Position numbers and translations under genes: made by a program. This document shows positions 1 to 12,050 of a stretch of DNA of 64,000 bases, piece by piece. The stretch is from NCBI GenBank assembly GCA_963969595.1, contig OZ018409.1, forward strand, positions 44,343,282-44,407,281, in the 5' to 3' direction. A model generated the notes under the pieces. It had not been told where the DNA came from and searched no databases. It saw only the letters and a list, made by a program, of their open reading frames with translations. Every line of letters starts with the position of its first letter. Within the stretch, counting starts at the first letter, position 1. The stretch is from Neckera pumila (Eukaryota; Streptophyta; Bryopsida; Hypnales; Neckeraceae).

Positions 1-451
1 ACTCAAATATTTATAGAGAACACATTTAGATGACCGTTGCATCAATATTCAACTCAAAATGAACTTTCAATAGAGAGTTATTTTTAGGAATTTTTTGTTC
101 ATTTTTTAGACAATTTTTTAGTATATACTATAGGGATGTGAAAGTTATTTTTCAGTTCTGCAGTGTATCTATTTACTTCAAAAATTTGTAACTAATTATC
201 ATTAGCAAATAAAAATATCAATAATTCAAAACATAAACTTTCAAATTAGGAAAATATATTCATATTTTTTTTGTTTTCATTTATTTAAATTTTAGGATAT
301 AATATAGGGGGTACAAAGTTTTGTTTGCACGTAGTTTGGACTAGATACACTAAGTGCACCCCCCGTGAGCACAATTTGAACACATTTAGATGTGAGGTTA
401 AGTTTATTATCAAATTTCTTAAAAAAAAAAAACTATTCTCAAATTTTGTTT
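1..451. other. AT-rich intergenic sequence
   Basis: No gene, splice pattern or recognisable element is visible. The stretch is AT-rich with scattered A and T runs and leads into the foldback repeat that starts at 452. Confidence 0.6.
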
Positions 452-539
452 TTTCTTGATGACTTACTAGGGTGTGACGGGTTTTCCTCGGAGTCGAGGA
501 GAGGCCCCGCGTCATGGAGGAAAAAAAATTAAAAAAATT

Positions 540-580
<41 letters not shown>

Positions 581-648
581 CCTCGGTGACGTGGGGCCTC
601 TCCTCGGCTCCGAAAAGAACCCGTCACACCCTAGTAAGTGATCAAGAA
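452..648. mobile_element. Foldback MITE-like element
   Basis: Two arms of about 75 bp face each other across an AT-only centre with a poly-T run of about 40. The outer ends read TCTTGATGACTTACTAGGG on the left and the complement CCCTAGTAAGTGATCAAGA on the right. Further in, the left arm has GAGGAGAGGCCCCGCGTCA and the right arm its near-complement. No coding capacity is seen. The outer motif recurs through the next 2 kb, so this is the best preserved member of a local family. Confidence 0.75.
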
Positions 649-2660
649 CCCTAAAATCTGGCCTTCCAAAAGCACAAATCCTACACATCATCTTAATTGA
701 GCTAGAATACAAATCTATTATGTCTTGAATCTTGATCACTAAGTGGAAGGTTGGGGGGCTCCCTTCGGCACCAAGGATCCCCTTCACACCCTAGCAAGTG
801 ATCCAAAAAAACACTCAACCCTTGCACAAGCATAGCTAGAGCATATTTTAAATACAAGGTTAATTTCTTATATTTTCAAATTTGTAAAAATGGAATAGGG
901 TTTGTAGATTGTCATGATTGAATTAGAATACAATTTGTTTCTACAATCATTGGTTGTAGGGCTAGAGACTCCTATTGGTGCCAAAAAGCCCGCTTCACAA
1001 GCTAGCAAGTGATCAAGAAATATAACCCAACCCATGCATAAGCATAGCTAGCTCAAAACCATTCTACAAGTGTCAAGTGTCTTCTCTTGATCACTTACTA
1101 GGATTTGAAGGGGACCTTGCAATGCCAATGAAAGCACCTAGCTCTGCAATCATTAGGCAATGATCATGAAAAAAAAGTTGTACTCTTAACCCCTAAAGTC
1201 CCATTGTCCCTACGGGGGACAAAATGGATTTTGGGCAGGTTCCTATGAGCTCAATTTTTAATGAAACTTTCTGAAACTTTTCCATAAGATAGAAAAACTT
1301 AGTAGCTTTTGGGGAATGTAATTTTTATTTCAATCGGTGCCCGGGAGCAAAAGTTATGCCCAAATAAGCTCAAAACAGGGGAGAAGGGGCAGCAAAAAAA
1401 TTTTGCAAAAAATTTAATTTAATTTTTTTAATTTTTTTTCCTTATAGATTATATTTTTGCCTATTTGGGAAGCTTTGATTCATTTCATTTGGACTTTTTA
1501 TGAGAAAGTTATGGACAATTTTGTTTTTCGGGCAATGAGAGCATCTTCTTGAAAAAAACTTTTTCTTTCACTTTGAATGCTGATATCTTTCAATCCGTAC
1601 GGTCAAACATCACAAAATTTTTACTACATGATCTGTAAAAAGTGTAGTATAAGATCCTACGGTTATTTTCTAAAAAAAATTAATTTTTCTCATCTTTTAG
1701 ATGAACGCAACAAAAGTAGCAGTTTTGAGTGATTTTTGACAGAAAAATGGCCTTGGGACTTTAGGGGTTAACTTATCCATTATAATTGTAGGACTTGAGC
1801 TTGTACAAAGGTGGTATGTTTATCTTTGAGCACTTGCTAGGATGTGAGGGGTACCACTTGACGCCAAAAGGAGATTCCTAGGGGTTCTTCTGGGCGCCAA
1901 AGGGAGACCTTTAGATGCAATTTTTTATTTTATTTTTATTTTTTTGTTTATTTATATTTTTTTTCTCCTTGCCAAGATGTACTCCTCATACCCTAGCAAA
2001 TGATCAAGAGAAAATAAAATCTATATGCAATCTATTTCATCTAGATGTTGAAGATCTCTTCATACACACAAGATTCTTAAATCAAAAATTGGCCTTAAGC
2101 TTGTGTTCAATTTGCTTTTGCTTTTGCAAAGATTGGTTTTATCTTTAAATCACATATTGGATTGTTTAGAGGAACCCTTGGCGCCAATGGAAGTCCTCAA
2201 TTCAAAAGCCAATGACAAAGAAAAAATAAATTTTTATTCTAGCTTGAATAAAATGATATGTAGGATTTGCACATCTGTAAGGATTGGTTGTTTTTTCTTG
2301 ATCACTCGCTAAGATGTGAGCGGGACTTTTTGGCACCTACAAGAGGCCTTTCATTGCAAACAAAAAATAATTGTTATTATTGTCTTTTGATTCTGTCACC
2401 AAAGAGCTACCAATGGTGTCAAGAGGTAATCCTCACATCCTAACAAGTGATTAAGAAAAGACCAAATTTATATTCTAGCTCATTCATTTAGCTATGAAGG
2501 ATTTCTTCATGTATATAAGATTTTTGAATAATACAATTGAAGCTTGAAGCTTGGGTTGATAAAATTGTGTTTGTGCAAGAGTCGGTTGTTTCTTTTGGTC
2601 ACATATTAAGTTATTTGGAAGATCTCTTGGCACCAATGGGAGCCCATATTCCAATAATTA
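649..2660. repeat. Cluster of alternating-orientation repeat units (TGATCACTTGCTAGG type)
   Basis: A unit of about 50 bp appears in both orientations near 733, 770, 979, 1083, 1826, 1980, 2296, 2410 and 2600. Its core is CTTGATCACTTRCTAGG, then GTGARGGG, then a TTGGCGCCAA-like segment. The units are diverged and irregularly spaced, and a TTAA-flanked element (1186-1771) sits inside the cluster. No open reading frame of credible length or composition is present. It could be a decayed foldback transposon array. Confidence 0.55.
1186..1771. mobile_element. TTAA-flanked non-coding element, copy 1
   Basis: The element starts TTAACCCCTAAAGTCCCA and ends with the exact reverse complement, an 18-bp perfect inverted terminal repeat that includes TTAA. 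A subterminal hairpin of the TTGTCCC/GGGGACAA type lies about 20 bp inside the left end. The interior is non-coding. Length is 586 bp against about 930 bp in most other copies, so it is an internally deleted version. TTAA ends and a CCCCTAAAG terminus resemble piggyBac-class transposons. That class assignment is an inference. Confidence 0.75.
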
Positions 2661-5155
2661 GTACTAAATTTATAGAATAAGATTAAAAAAAAGAATAAAT
2701 TTATAATTTAGTGTAATCATGATGATTTTGAAGGCTTATTTGTATATTCAAGATTTTCTATTAAAATTTTAGACTTGCAACTTGATTGTATTCTAGCTAT
2801 TCTTGTGTAATAAGGCCCACAATTACAATCTAGCGTGGATTTGGCTTTAAATTTTGACAATCATACATTTACATGTTATGTAGTAAGCAAATGTTATTAA
2901 ATGCATCAACCACTTGGACCTTAATTATTTTGTTTCCCTTTTCAAGTTTGATCTAAATAAATTTTTCTACAGAAAAATTTGTGAAACTTAAGTTCCCTGC
3001 CACTAAACAACTGCTCTACGGTAGAAATGAAATGTTTTAAAGGACAATACTAATGGTTCAGACAACAATGCTGATGAGCCTATCAACATCTGTGCCATTG
3101 AAAATATCCTATAGAGATTGCAAAAAAATTAGCTTTGTGGCTTCTATCTCTAATCTTCTAAACAACTTGTTGCGGTCTCTTCTATGGTGGATGAAGGCTC
3201 TTAACTGTAGACATTGGTTTCCAGAAGCATCAAGCATGGTTTGGAAGAATGTTGGTAGTAGAAAACATCTAAACTTTTCATTTATTGACAAAATGAGTAG
3301 ATTATTTCAATCTTTCAATCCTAAATCTTGAATGGTATAATACCCATATTCATAAGTTCCATCATAGAATTTTCTCTAAAAAATTGTATGCTCACAAGCT
3401 CATGCTTGCACACTCACAGAATAGCAACCCTGTTGCCATAACTTGCACAAAACTACATCACTATACACAATCCTAGCTAAACCAAAGATTTTATACTACA
3501 TTTATGGATTTTGAAACTTTGCATCTACAAGAATGTGATTGAGCTTGGGTAATTTTATGTGTAAAAGAATCTCAAACCCTATTTGTTAACTTTGAACTCT
3601 ACACCAAATTTCAAGATCTAAGTAGTCATTAGTGGGAAAAAGAACTTCATAAACAACTTAGTATAAGAAAAAAAAATGTAGTAGAAAAAAATAAAAATAA
3701 GATAGCATATCTTATATTCATGGCAATTGAGCATTATAAGTAATGGAAGCCTCCTTTTTAATTACCCAAAGTAGAAAATTACATAATGATAGCATGTCTA
3801 AAAAAGATTTACATAAGGTAATACCTCCTTATATAATACTTGGTGCTCGCACCTATCCCTTATTTTTTTCACACATTGCACCCCCTAAGATATAACTTGA
3901 TGATTTCTTGTACACTATGGAATTTACTTTTTGAAATCTAATCAATAAAAACATAGAGCCAAATATTTAGAATACATGAAAAAATTTCAAAACCTCTGAA
4001 TTCATAAATTGCAAGATTATAGCATCTGAAACTAAAAAAATGTATTTCTTTATAATGCTCTCAATCTAATTAATAGAGTATTATTCCTCTTAGACGTGTG
4101 ATTTTAGAAATAAAATCAATATTTCTTGATAATTTTATGACATATCATATTACTTACATGTATGCCAAGTTTCAAAAGTTCATGAGGGGTGTAACATTAG
4201 ATGTCTAAAAGAAGTCTCAAGTTAGTGCCTCAAGAGCATAACTTTTTCCAAACAACATAATTCTTCATCCACACATCCAATCAAGATAATTTTTTCTTCT
4301 TACAAAATTTGTTGGTATGTACGGATTGTATCAAATTTTCAAAAACATCCATTCAAACTTGACTTGAGTTTGTATGAACCAACATAAACATTCAATTAAT
4401 CATTCAATTCTTCTTTAGAGGATAGAACTAAATGGTACAAATTCATAAAATTTACTTAGTGAAGAGAACAATTTCAACTTTGTGCAACCCATATAGGATC
4501 ACATCAATGACCTTAATACTATGATTTATAGGATGAACTCAGAATTCAAGTATTGCATTTTAATACAACGAAATCCACTCCCAAGAAATCCAAAATACAT
4601 CCAATCCTAAAACTATGTAGTTTATAAATACATTTAAGCCTAAAACCATATGATTCATAGAATTTATATATTTGCAATGGTGCATTTGCACCAGCATAAA
4701 ATCATGGTGCCAAAGTGTCACTCTATACCCACTCATAAGAGTGAAGCATATCTTATCAACTAATGAACTACCACCATCCAAATAAAAAATGAATAAGTGA
4801 AGCACTTGATTTGCCCCCACCCCCTCCAAAAGCCCAAATCAAAAAAATATATTCTATAGATACATAATACATATAGATTGATATATGGAGTACTAATGTA
4901 TTAATATATGGAATATCAATATGGTAGAATATACAGATACAAGATACAGATACAAGATATGGCTACAAGATACAATATACGGTTGTTAATCTTACATGGG
5001 TTGTAATCTAAAATATTTAGAAAATACATATATCTAAGGAGGTAATGAAAAAGTATTATATTAATTCACTCACTTATACATCATATTTAATGATTGCATT
5101 TTGTGACGACGGTCCAAAATTTCATTAAAACCAATTGTCTCCTTTTGTAATATAG
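2661..5155. other. AT-rich intergenic stretch
   Basis: No gene is recognised. The open frames present, for example at 3053-3331 on the plus strand, lack any family signature and have the composition of their surroundings. A short run of imperfect AGATACA-type tandem repeats occurs at about 4930-4980. Confidence 0.5.
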
Positions 5156-5242
5156 GCTCTTGGAGAGCTCCTTGTAGAGAAATTGAAGAATGAAGGCAGG
5201 AAGCCCTATGTCATTCCTGTTGGAGGCTTAAACAGTCTCTTG

Positions 5243-5715
5243 GTACTTGGTGGGTTTTGTCATTCCAACTTTAATGCGGTACCAATAGCTTGTTGGACAT
5301 TGTGTTTGATTTTTAATATTCAGAAATCGGTGTTGGAAGCTGAAAAGAATTGACTATTCAACCACAAGGAAATCTTCACACAAGGACGCGACCTTCACTG
5401 GATGTGACCAGCCCAAGAAGGACGTTTGAGTTCTAGTAGTGGTGCAGTGGCATATTTGTGCATACAACTTACTAGGAATAGTGCACTCGCATATTCATGC
5501 ATATGACTCACTATGAGTGGTACCATTATAGTACAATACAATTGAGATAGGCAAAAGTACTAGAACCTTTCCTATAAGTTAGCATGCCTACAAACATAAG
5601 TTATCTCTCTCTCAGCATAGAACATCAATTTTAGTGCAAGCTATGACTTACATGGCAATTGGCAAACTTGGTGTATGTGACTTGTAAAACTATTCTTGCA
5701 ATACCAGATGATGTT
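5243..5715. other. Intron-like stretch in the desulfhydrase relic
   Basis: The family segment expected after NSLG (TWGYIEA-like) is not found here in any frame. The stretch reads as non-coding intronic or replaced sequence and runs into a fragment of a TTAA-type element at 5716. Confidence 0.45.
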
Positions 5716-5776
5716 TTAACCCCTAAAGTTCCATGACTATGTTTTCACCAAAAACACTCAAAAACTGCCATTTTTC
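5716..5776. mobile_element. Fragment of a TTAA-flanked element
   Basis: It begins TTAACCCCTAAAGTTCCATG and continues with the CACTCAAAAACTGCCATTTTT segment typical of one end of the family, then stops about 45 bp before desulfhydrase block 5820-5903. The partner end is missing. The insertion or its loss may explain part of the missing exon sequence upstream. Confidence 0.65.
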
Positions 5777-6974
5777 CGAAATGTTTGACGACGAGAGGCC
5801 ATTGTCCGACGCATAATAGGATGAATTGGAATTTGTGAGAGAGCTTCAACTCGAAGGCGGTAAGGTCACAGGCATTGACGACATTGTCATCGCATATGGA
5901 AAGGTGCGTTTTTACTGGAAACACAAAGGACCAGTGAATTTTACAGTCCAGAGGACGGGTTCTCTGATCATTTGTTGCAGTGGGCGTGACGGATACCAAC
6001 TGAGGTTTCTCTCGAACCACATTTTGGCTTGCAGTGGGGGAACGACAGCAGGGCTGGCATTGGCGGCCCACTTGAGCAACCGTGGGACCAAGGTGTGCTT
6101 TTCGTAAGCAGATTTTCATCCTTCTTCTGCTAACCTGAAATATGTGGAGGTTATTGCCGAAAATAATTGGAGTAAGACCAGCCTAATCATGGTGTTGATG
6201 AAACTCATTTAAATGTAAACAGGGTATATCAGTACAACGAATGTGTTTAGAGTGCTCTGTGGAGCAAAATCAGGATAAGTCTCTATGTTTGTATGGATTT
6301 ATTTGAAGCGGGTAGGATTGTTCATATCCATATTTAATTATTTATGGTGACTGATTCATGAACCATAGTCTCCGATTAAATTAAATTTGCGCACGGGTCT
6401 GAATGCGCAGATGATTGCCATCTTGAATCTTGCATGAGGGTGCCTTTAGGTACCACAGCATCATACGTACTGCATTGCCGAGGGGATTCCATATGTGTGT
6501 TTTGATGCTAGGGTGCTCTCTATGTTGACCTAGTCAAGATCAAAACTACTCTGAATTCTGACAGAAAGGTCCTCTTTTTCAGATTCAAGCTCATGCAGTT
6601 TGTGGTACCCTCGAGTACTTCTCCGACTACGTGTGTGCAAGGGGCTTATTGATGGTCTCAGTGCTGGCGTGAAGTCTGTCGTGAGGACATTGCCCGAATA
6701 ATCAAAGTGAGGTATCTTCCCTCCTTTCCTGGTCATTTCGATCTTTGGAATTCATTAAGAGGGTTGAAAGCATTCGCTCGTGGTCATAGAGGGGTGAGGT
6801 GTTGAATTACATCCGTCTTATACTCTTCACAAGGATACCTATGTTTTAGGGTTTTTTAACTGTACTACAACTGAGGCAGGCAGCACAGCCTCTGCTGGGC
6901 CCCAAATTCAACCTTGTCATGAATGAGAATTTTTGGTTTTGTCCATTTCATGAGTTTTTTAGTCATTGTTCCCA

Positions 6975-8610
6975 TAGGAGCACTTGTTTCTTCGTTGTTT
7001 TGCCAACATTCACGTGCCATTTAGGATATTCAAACATGTGCAAATGAGGATGGACCCCATTTCTCCAATGTGATAGCTACTTTTCATCTAGTCAGATGAC
7101 ATGCTTCCACTTCATTTTACCCTTTCCACTGGTTTCCTTCCAGTGTGGATCAATTTTTATATGGAGTGATTGTGTGGAAATTTCCTAAGCCTAATTTGCA
7201 TTTAGATTTTGAGAAACAGTTGGGCTGACTGATGCAGTGGAAAGGCGTTAAATGGACTGCTGAAGGATATGGCAGAGAACCCTTTCCAGTGGGAGGGGAA
7301 GAAGGTGCTATTTGTGCACACCGGTGGCTTACTCGGTATGTACGATAAGTTGCAGCCCTTGATCGGCAAGTGGGAGCGTTTTAGAATTGCGGAGACAGTT
7401 TTGAAGGAAGGTGATGGCAAGGGCCAAATGTTCTAATTGACAGAATGAAGCAGGTATGCACTGTATATTGAAGTCGTCTTTGCTGCCATCACCAGATGCC
7501 AGTTCTGGGGCGAACAATTTTAAGACTTGTGAAACATTCTCTTCGTTGATGACCAATTGGAGAGTGTCTTTCATTCTGAGGTTTTTTTTTGACATTTGGA
7601 AGGTTTCGAAGGCAACTTTACCGAGATGTGTAAACGGGTGATTTTCTGAGAGCTGAAGTTATCCAATTAGGTGATGAGATCATGACCACTCATCTAAGGT
7701 TACTTGAGTAGGTTTTAATCAGCAGAGTGGAGTCATTGATACTGCGGTCTGTCATCTCTCGTAACATTTCCGGAGAGGTGGCACCCACACATTGATCTTA
7801 CACAGAATTTTAACAAAGGGGAACACACAATGCAGTCACCCCATTATCTCGGAATGTGAATCTAAGTTTCAATGCAGCGATTTCATCTGTCTGTTTTGCA
7901 TCTTGACACAGTAGTCTACTACAAATTCTTGCGTAATTTTGCGTAATTTCTATTACTACCCATCTTGTGCACATATCAACCTAGAAGACTTCTAATAATG
8001 TCGAGTTGTGAACACATAGGTTCCACTTAAATGCCTGAGGCACAGCAATTTGAGGGTATCGAGTGTCCCAGAAAAAGACACTACTCTTTGTTGTTCAGAA
8101 TGGGATCAATTGCAAACACTGCTCTTCCTCTATCCTGGCATTAGAATTCCATAACTGGTTGTTGAGTTTTCAACACTCACGTGGCACCGTCCCATTGGCA
8201 ACCCATCACCACTGCCATTACAAGTTGCAACTCATAACCTTTTCTCCTCTCAACTTGCTTCCTCCAACCTTGGATCACGGAGATCAAAGGTTGTGATTGA
8301 AAAGTGAACAACCGGTATGTCCAATAACCTACTTGCCGCTACCCCAGCTCATCGGTTATCTAATACATAAGCAAGCCATAGTCATACCAAAAAGTGCTCA
8401 ACTCACACTGTTTTGTCAATCCTAACCAAGAAAAGATCAAACCAAATCATGTTTCAGAAAGCACACTTTCAAAAACTAATTGCAATTACTCCATTTTTCC
8501 ACAATCAACATGTACACTCAGTCACAGGAATCTATTAACACCTCCATATAACGGCTAAGAACCGTTCGAAATTTGTTGGTACCAACAAGTTATCAAGGAA
8601 TTTTAATTAA
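6975..8610. repeat. Segmental duplication, copy A (partner near 19699-21750)
   Basis: Three collinear blocks match a second region in the same orientation: 6975-7440 with 19699-20175, 7985-8150 with 20930-21095, and 8398-8610 with 21547-21748. The first block contains the desulfhydrase last exon. Shared strings include CATGTGCAAATGA and GTTTCAGAAAGCAC. Copy A keeps the intact version of the last exon. Confidence 0.8.
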
Positions 8611-9167
8611 AAAAGACTTTTGAAATCACTTGCAATTACCCCAATTTTCGATATCAATAGTGAAAAATTGATTGAGTACAATATGTCCAAAAATGATGTA
8701 TAATTACCATTGAAGGTCAAAAATTGCAACTAATCATGATCCATGCCATTCAAATACTTTAACTTAATGTTTTCATTCTCATTTCTTAGAGACAAAGCAT
8801 TGTCTCATCTCTAACTTAATATCAAATTCTTTGAGAAACTATGAAATTATTGTAAATTTTTGAGGGAAATAAGAAAAGAATTTTGTACACACAGAATATT
8901 CATACGGGGATAAAATTTCACCATATTTATTGTATATTGTAGAATAGAATTCCGTACTAAAAACAAAGAATTTATGTCATCTTATATCGGTATGAAGAAA
9001 TGTGAAATATACTTTGGCTCTCAACTTCAATTTGCAATTATTTACTCAATTTTATGAATTCCTTAGATTTTCCAAGCAAAATCAAATTTTACACTCAAGA
9101 AAACGTCATTTTGGTAATTTTCAACAGTACAAATACAAAAGATCATTTTGAAGGTAAAACAAAGGTT
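7437..9167. other. Region downstream of the desulfhydrase relic
   Basis: Apart from the duplicated blocks to 8610, no gene or element is recognised. Open frames such as 8063-8296 coincide with duplicated non-coding flank and have no family signature. Confidence 0.5.
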
Positions 9168-10102
9168 TTAATCCCTAAAGTCCCATTGTTCCCTCGAGGG
9201 ACAAACCAAGTTTTGGACAGGTACCTACGGGCTCAATTTTTAGTGAAACTTTTTGAAACTTTTCCATAAGATAGAAAAAGTGATCAGCTTTGTGGAAGTA
9301 TAATTTTTATTTCAATTGGTGCCCGGGAGCAAAAGTTATACCACAAAAAGCCTCAAACTGAACTCGGCGGGCAACACAATTTTTTTTGCAAAAAGTCAAA
9401 ATAAGTTTTAATTTTTTTTTCTCTGAAATTGTATATTTTTGTCTACATGTGAAGCTTTGATTCATTTTATTTGGACTAATAATGAGCAAGTTATGGACAA
9501 TCTTATTTCTCGGGCAATCTAAGCATCTTTTTGAAAAAATCACTTGTAGGATTCATTTCTAAATGCAATTTTCAAAATTTCTTACAATTTTTTTTTGAGA
9601 ATGTTGTGTTTGCTTGCTAAATTAATCTCACCATTGGGATTATTGTATTTCAATCCCATCTAAGAGCTATTAGCGATTTAGTTGTTTTTTCAATCTTGGA
9701 CCTACTTCTATTTAACAATTTCTTAAAGAATGAAAATCAAGTGTGTGTTTTTTGAAATTTTTTTTGTAGACTTTCAACTTACATCTTCAACACGAAAAAT
9801 TTTAAATTCAAAGTTTGTAGTGCAAAAAATTTCCACAAATGGCGGTCAAAGTCATCTAAAATTGCATGTCAGTGTTCAAAAAAACCTTCTGTTTCAACTT
9901 TGAATGCTAATATCTTACAATCTATACGGTCAAACTTCATGAAATTTTTACCACATGATCTTTAACAAGTGAAGTACAAGAATCTAATCTATGGTTAGAT
10001 TCTAAAAAAATGTTCTTTTCTGTGTTCTTGGATGAACACAGTCAAAATGGCAATTTTGAGTGATTTTTGACAGAAAAATGGCCTTGGGACTTTAGGGGTT
10101 AA
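9168..10102. mobile_element. TTAA-flanked non-coding element, copy 2
   Basis: It starts TTAATCCCTAAAGTCCCATT and ends GGGACTTTAGGGGTTAA. The subterminal hairpin reads TTGTTCCCTCGAGGGACAAA. Length is 935 bp, close to the common size of the family. It has the same orientation as copy 1, and its interior has matching stretches such as GGTGCCCGGGAGCAAAAGTT. No coding capacity is seen. Confidence 0.75.
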
Positions 10103-11469
10103 AAGAAAACAAGCCAAAAACAAGCCAATACTGCTATACTTTACAATATGTTGAATTTTGGAGACACAACCCTAGGAAATGTCTAAAAACATCTAGTTTG
10201 ACTTGATAATAAGTTGAATCCAATGTTAAGATTAATACATCACTCACAAAGCTTTGAACCCAATTTGAATGAAGTTCATTCATTTTTGCTATGAATAAAA
10301 ATTGTGTGACCATCCATTTTGCACTTTTTAGCATACAATTTTTAGGTCCATTTGCATGGTTCTCATTTTCAATAGGGACTTTGATGCACTAAAGTATGCG
10401 TTAGTTTGATATCTTTTGAATATGTTGTGAATTTGTTGAAGTTAAGGTTCTGATCACTGTCTGGATGACATTGGGCCTAGAAGTAGATCTCAACTTTCTT
10501 TGAACCAGGTGAGAACACGGAGTCACTTACAAATTTTTCAACGTTGTTTGAAATTAGGATTTGAATTTAGGATTTTAAGAAGTGCAATTGATTTTGTTAA
10601 TTTGTGTTCTCAACATTTTCCTAGACCAATTGTCGGGGGTATCTTATTGATTTTGCTGCATTTTGCATTATCAAATTAGGATTTTATGAGGTATATTTGG
10701 TTTTGTTATTCTTGCTTAATTTCATTAGTTTTGCACTCCAATTCATCGGTGGAATCTTTTGGGCTTGCCCAAGGATACAGAGGTTTGAATCAAGGTGAGA
10801 GGAATGAACAGCATATACTCCAATGTCATCTGTTTGGGAGGTCCTGAATGTTGATTGTCTTTCTACTTTGTTGAGAATGTTTGTCACCGCAGTTGACCTA
10901 TTTTTAAGCAAACTACACTTTGTATAGTTGCAACTCGTATAGAGTGCTGAGCATAGTTTTGTATTATTAGAGTAGTAAGATTTTTTAAATCTTCTTGTTA
11001 GGAGCATTTGAATGTGCTTCTAGGATGCAGCATTTGCATACCATATACAATAGTTGTGATGGTCCAAAGTTTCATTGGGAGATGGTTGAAACCTTCAATA
11101 GGTTTTGAGTTTTGAGTTTTGATTTTGAGGTGGTGGTGGCTCTCAATATTGATATGCTCGGGGGGGGACACTGGCAAAAAACGTAGCAACTACGTGCAAT
11201 AAAAAATAGGGTCTAATATATTCATTGTGGATAAATTTTGTAAAGAAAGTACATATAAAATATGTAGCTGTAAATAAGGAAATACGGTTATAAATAAAAT
11301 AGCATTACATATATTATGAGGAAATTATGTAATCGGTACATGTAAAATATCATGTAAAAAAAAGGGGTACATGGGCTGCATTGTAGATTCCATTGTATGT
11401 TGCTCTCTAAAATTCTGTATGGATGAAAAGTGAACCATTATGTTCAGAAATTCGTGAGTGAATGACGAT
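10103..11469. other. Intergenic stretch
   Basis: No gene is recognised. A 107-codon open frame on the minus strand (10684-11007) has no family signature. Near 11172 the string CACTGGCAAAAAACGTAG resembles a CACTA-type terminus, but no matching end was found. Confidence 0.45.
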
Positions 11470-12044
11470 CAGGGTTTAGGGTAGGCTTCAACGTCATAGA
11501 AGCGCCGGTTTAGAGTATCCAAGGCTTAGGGTTCTATTTTTGCATCGAAGATTTTTGAATGTGTTTTTTTTGTGGGAAAGATGATACCGCGCGATTTCAA
11601 ATTGAATTTGCCTTGTCTTTGCAATTTTGCACTTTTAGATTGTAGAGCTTGCGGTTTAGGGTTTCCTCCTCGGTTTCCTCTTTGGCCTTCTCAGCTGTCT
11701 AGAATTGCTGCAATTTTTTACCTAAGTTCAGTTTCCGCGGTCTTCGTCAGATGCGGTCTTAAGATTGACAAGTTTCATTGTAGAGAATTGGAATTGCTTC
11801 AAGGTGCCAAGATTAGGTCCGCGATTCAGATTCTTGGACCACCGAGGTTTGTTCACAACTTTGCAAAGATGATTGTGTAGGCTTATTTGATTTAGAATTT
11901 CTGTTGTTTTCTTCTATCGTCGTGAATGCTTAATGTTTTGGTTGAGCCTTGGTAAGTCTTTGCTTTACTTTTAGGGATCCATTTAGGGTTTAGGCTGAGG
12001 TTGTGTTTGAACTTTGTTGAACTATTGCAAGTTTAGGGTTGCAG
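11470..12044 (+). promoter_or_regulatory. Leader region with telo-box motifs and a 5' intron
   Basis: Several TTAGGG-containing motifs occur, two of them the full TTAGGGTTT (reverse complement of the plant telo-box AAACCCTAA) at about 11656 and 11983. A GTAAGT donor at 11952 and a TTGCAG acceptor at 12043-12044 define a probable 93-bp leader intron ending just before the ATG at 12051. Telo-boxes are common in promoters and leaders of plant housekeeping genes. The assignment to the downstream relic is inferred from position. Confidence 0.5.
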
Positions 12045-12050
12045 TCCGCC

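Larger units (their letters stand above)
5156..7436 (+). pseudogene. D-cysteine desulfhydrase / ACC-deaminase-like gene, 5'-truncated and frameshifted
   Basis: The family comprises PLP-dependent enzymes; plant members split D-cysteine into pyruvate, ammonia and sulfide. Five exon-like blocks are visible. Block 5156-5242 encodes LGELLVEKLKNEGRKPYVIP followed by VGGLNSL, where the family has GGSNSL. Block 5820-5903 ends in DDIVIAYG. Block 6035-6092 holds SGGTTAGLALAAHLS. Block 6583-6706 holds GLIDGLSAGVKS. Block 7238-7436 is a fully open last exon ending in GKGQMF and a TAA stop. Breaks: canonical splicing of 5903 to 6035 shifts frame by one base; block four carries an extra TGTG and a second frame change; the exon between 6706 and 7238 (family segment leading to DPVYSGKA) is not found; and the N-terminal half with the PLP lysine is absent from the preceding 5 kb. 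A working gene is unlikely. Whether any part is transcribed cannot be told. Confidence 0.8.

Noticed and set aside
10684..11007. 107-codon minus-strand frame
   Set aside because: No domain and AT-rich composition like the flanks.
11172..11200. CACTGGCAAAAAACGTAG as a CACTA transposon end
   Set aside because: No matching inverted terminus with a 3-bp duplication was found downstream.
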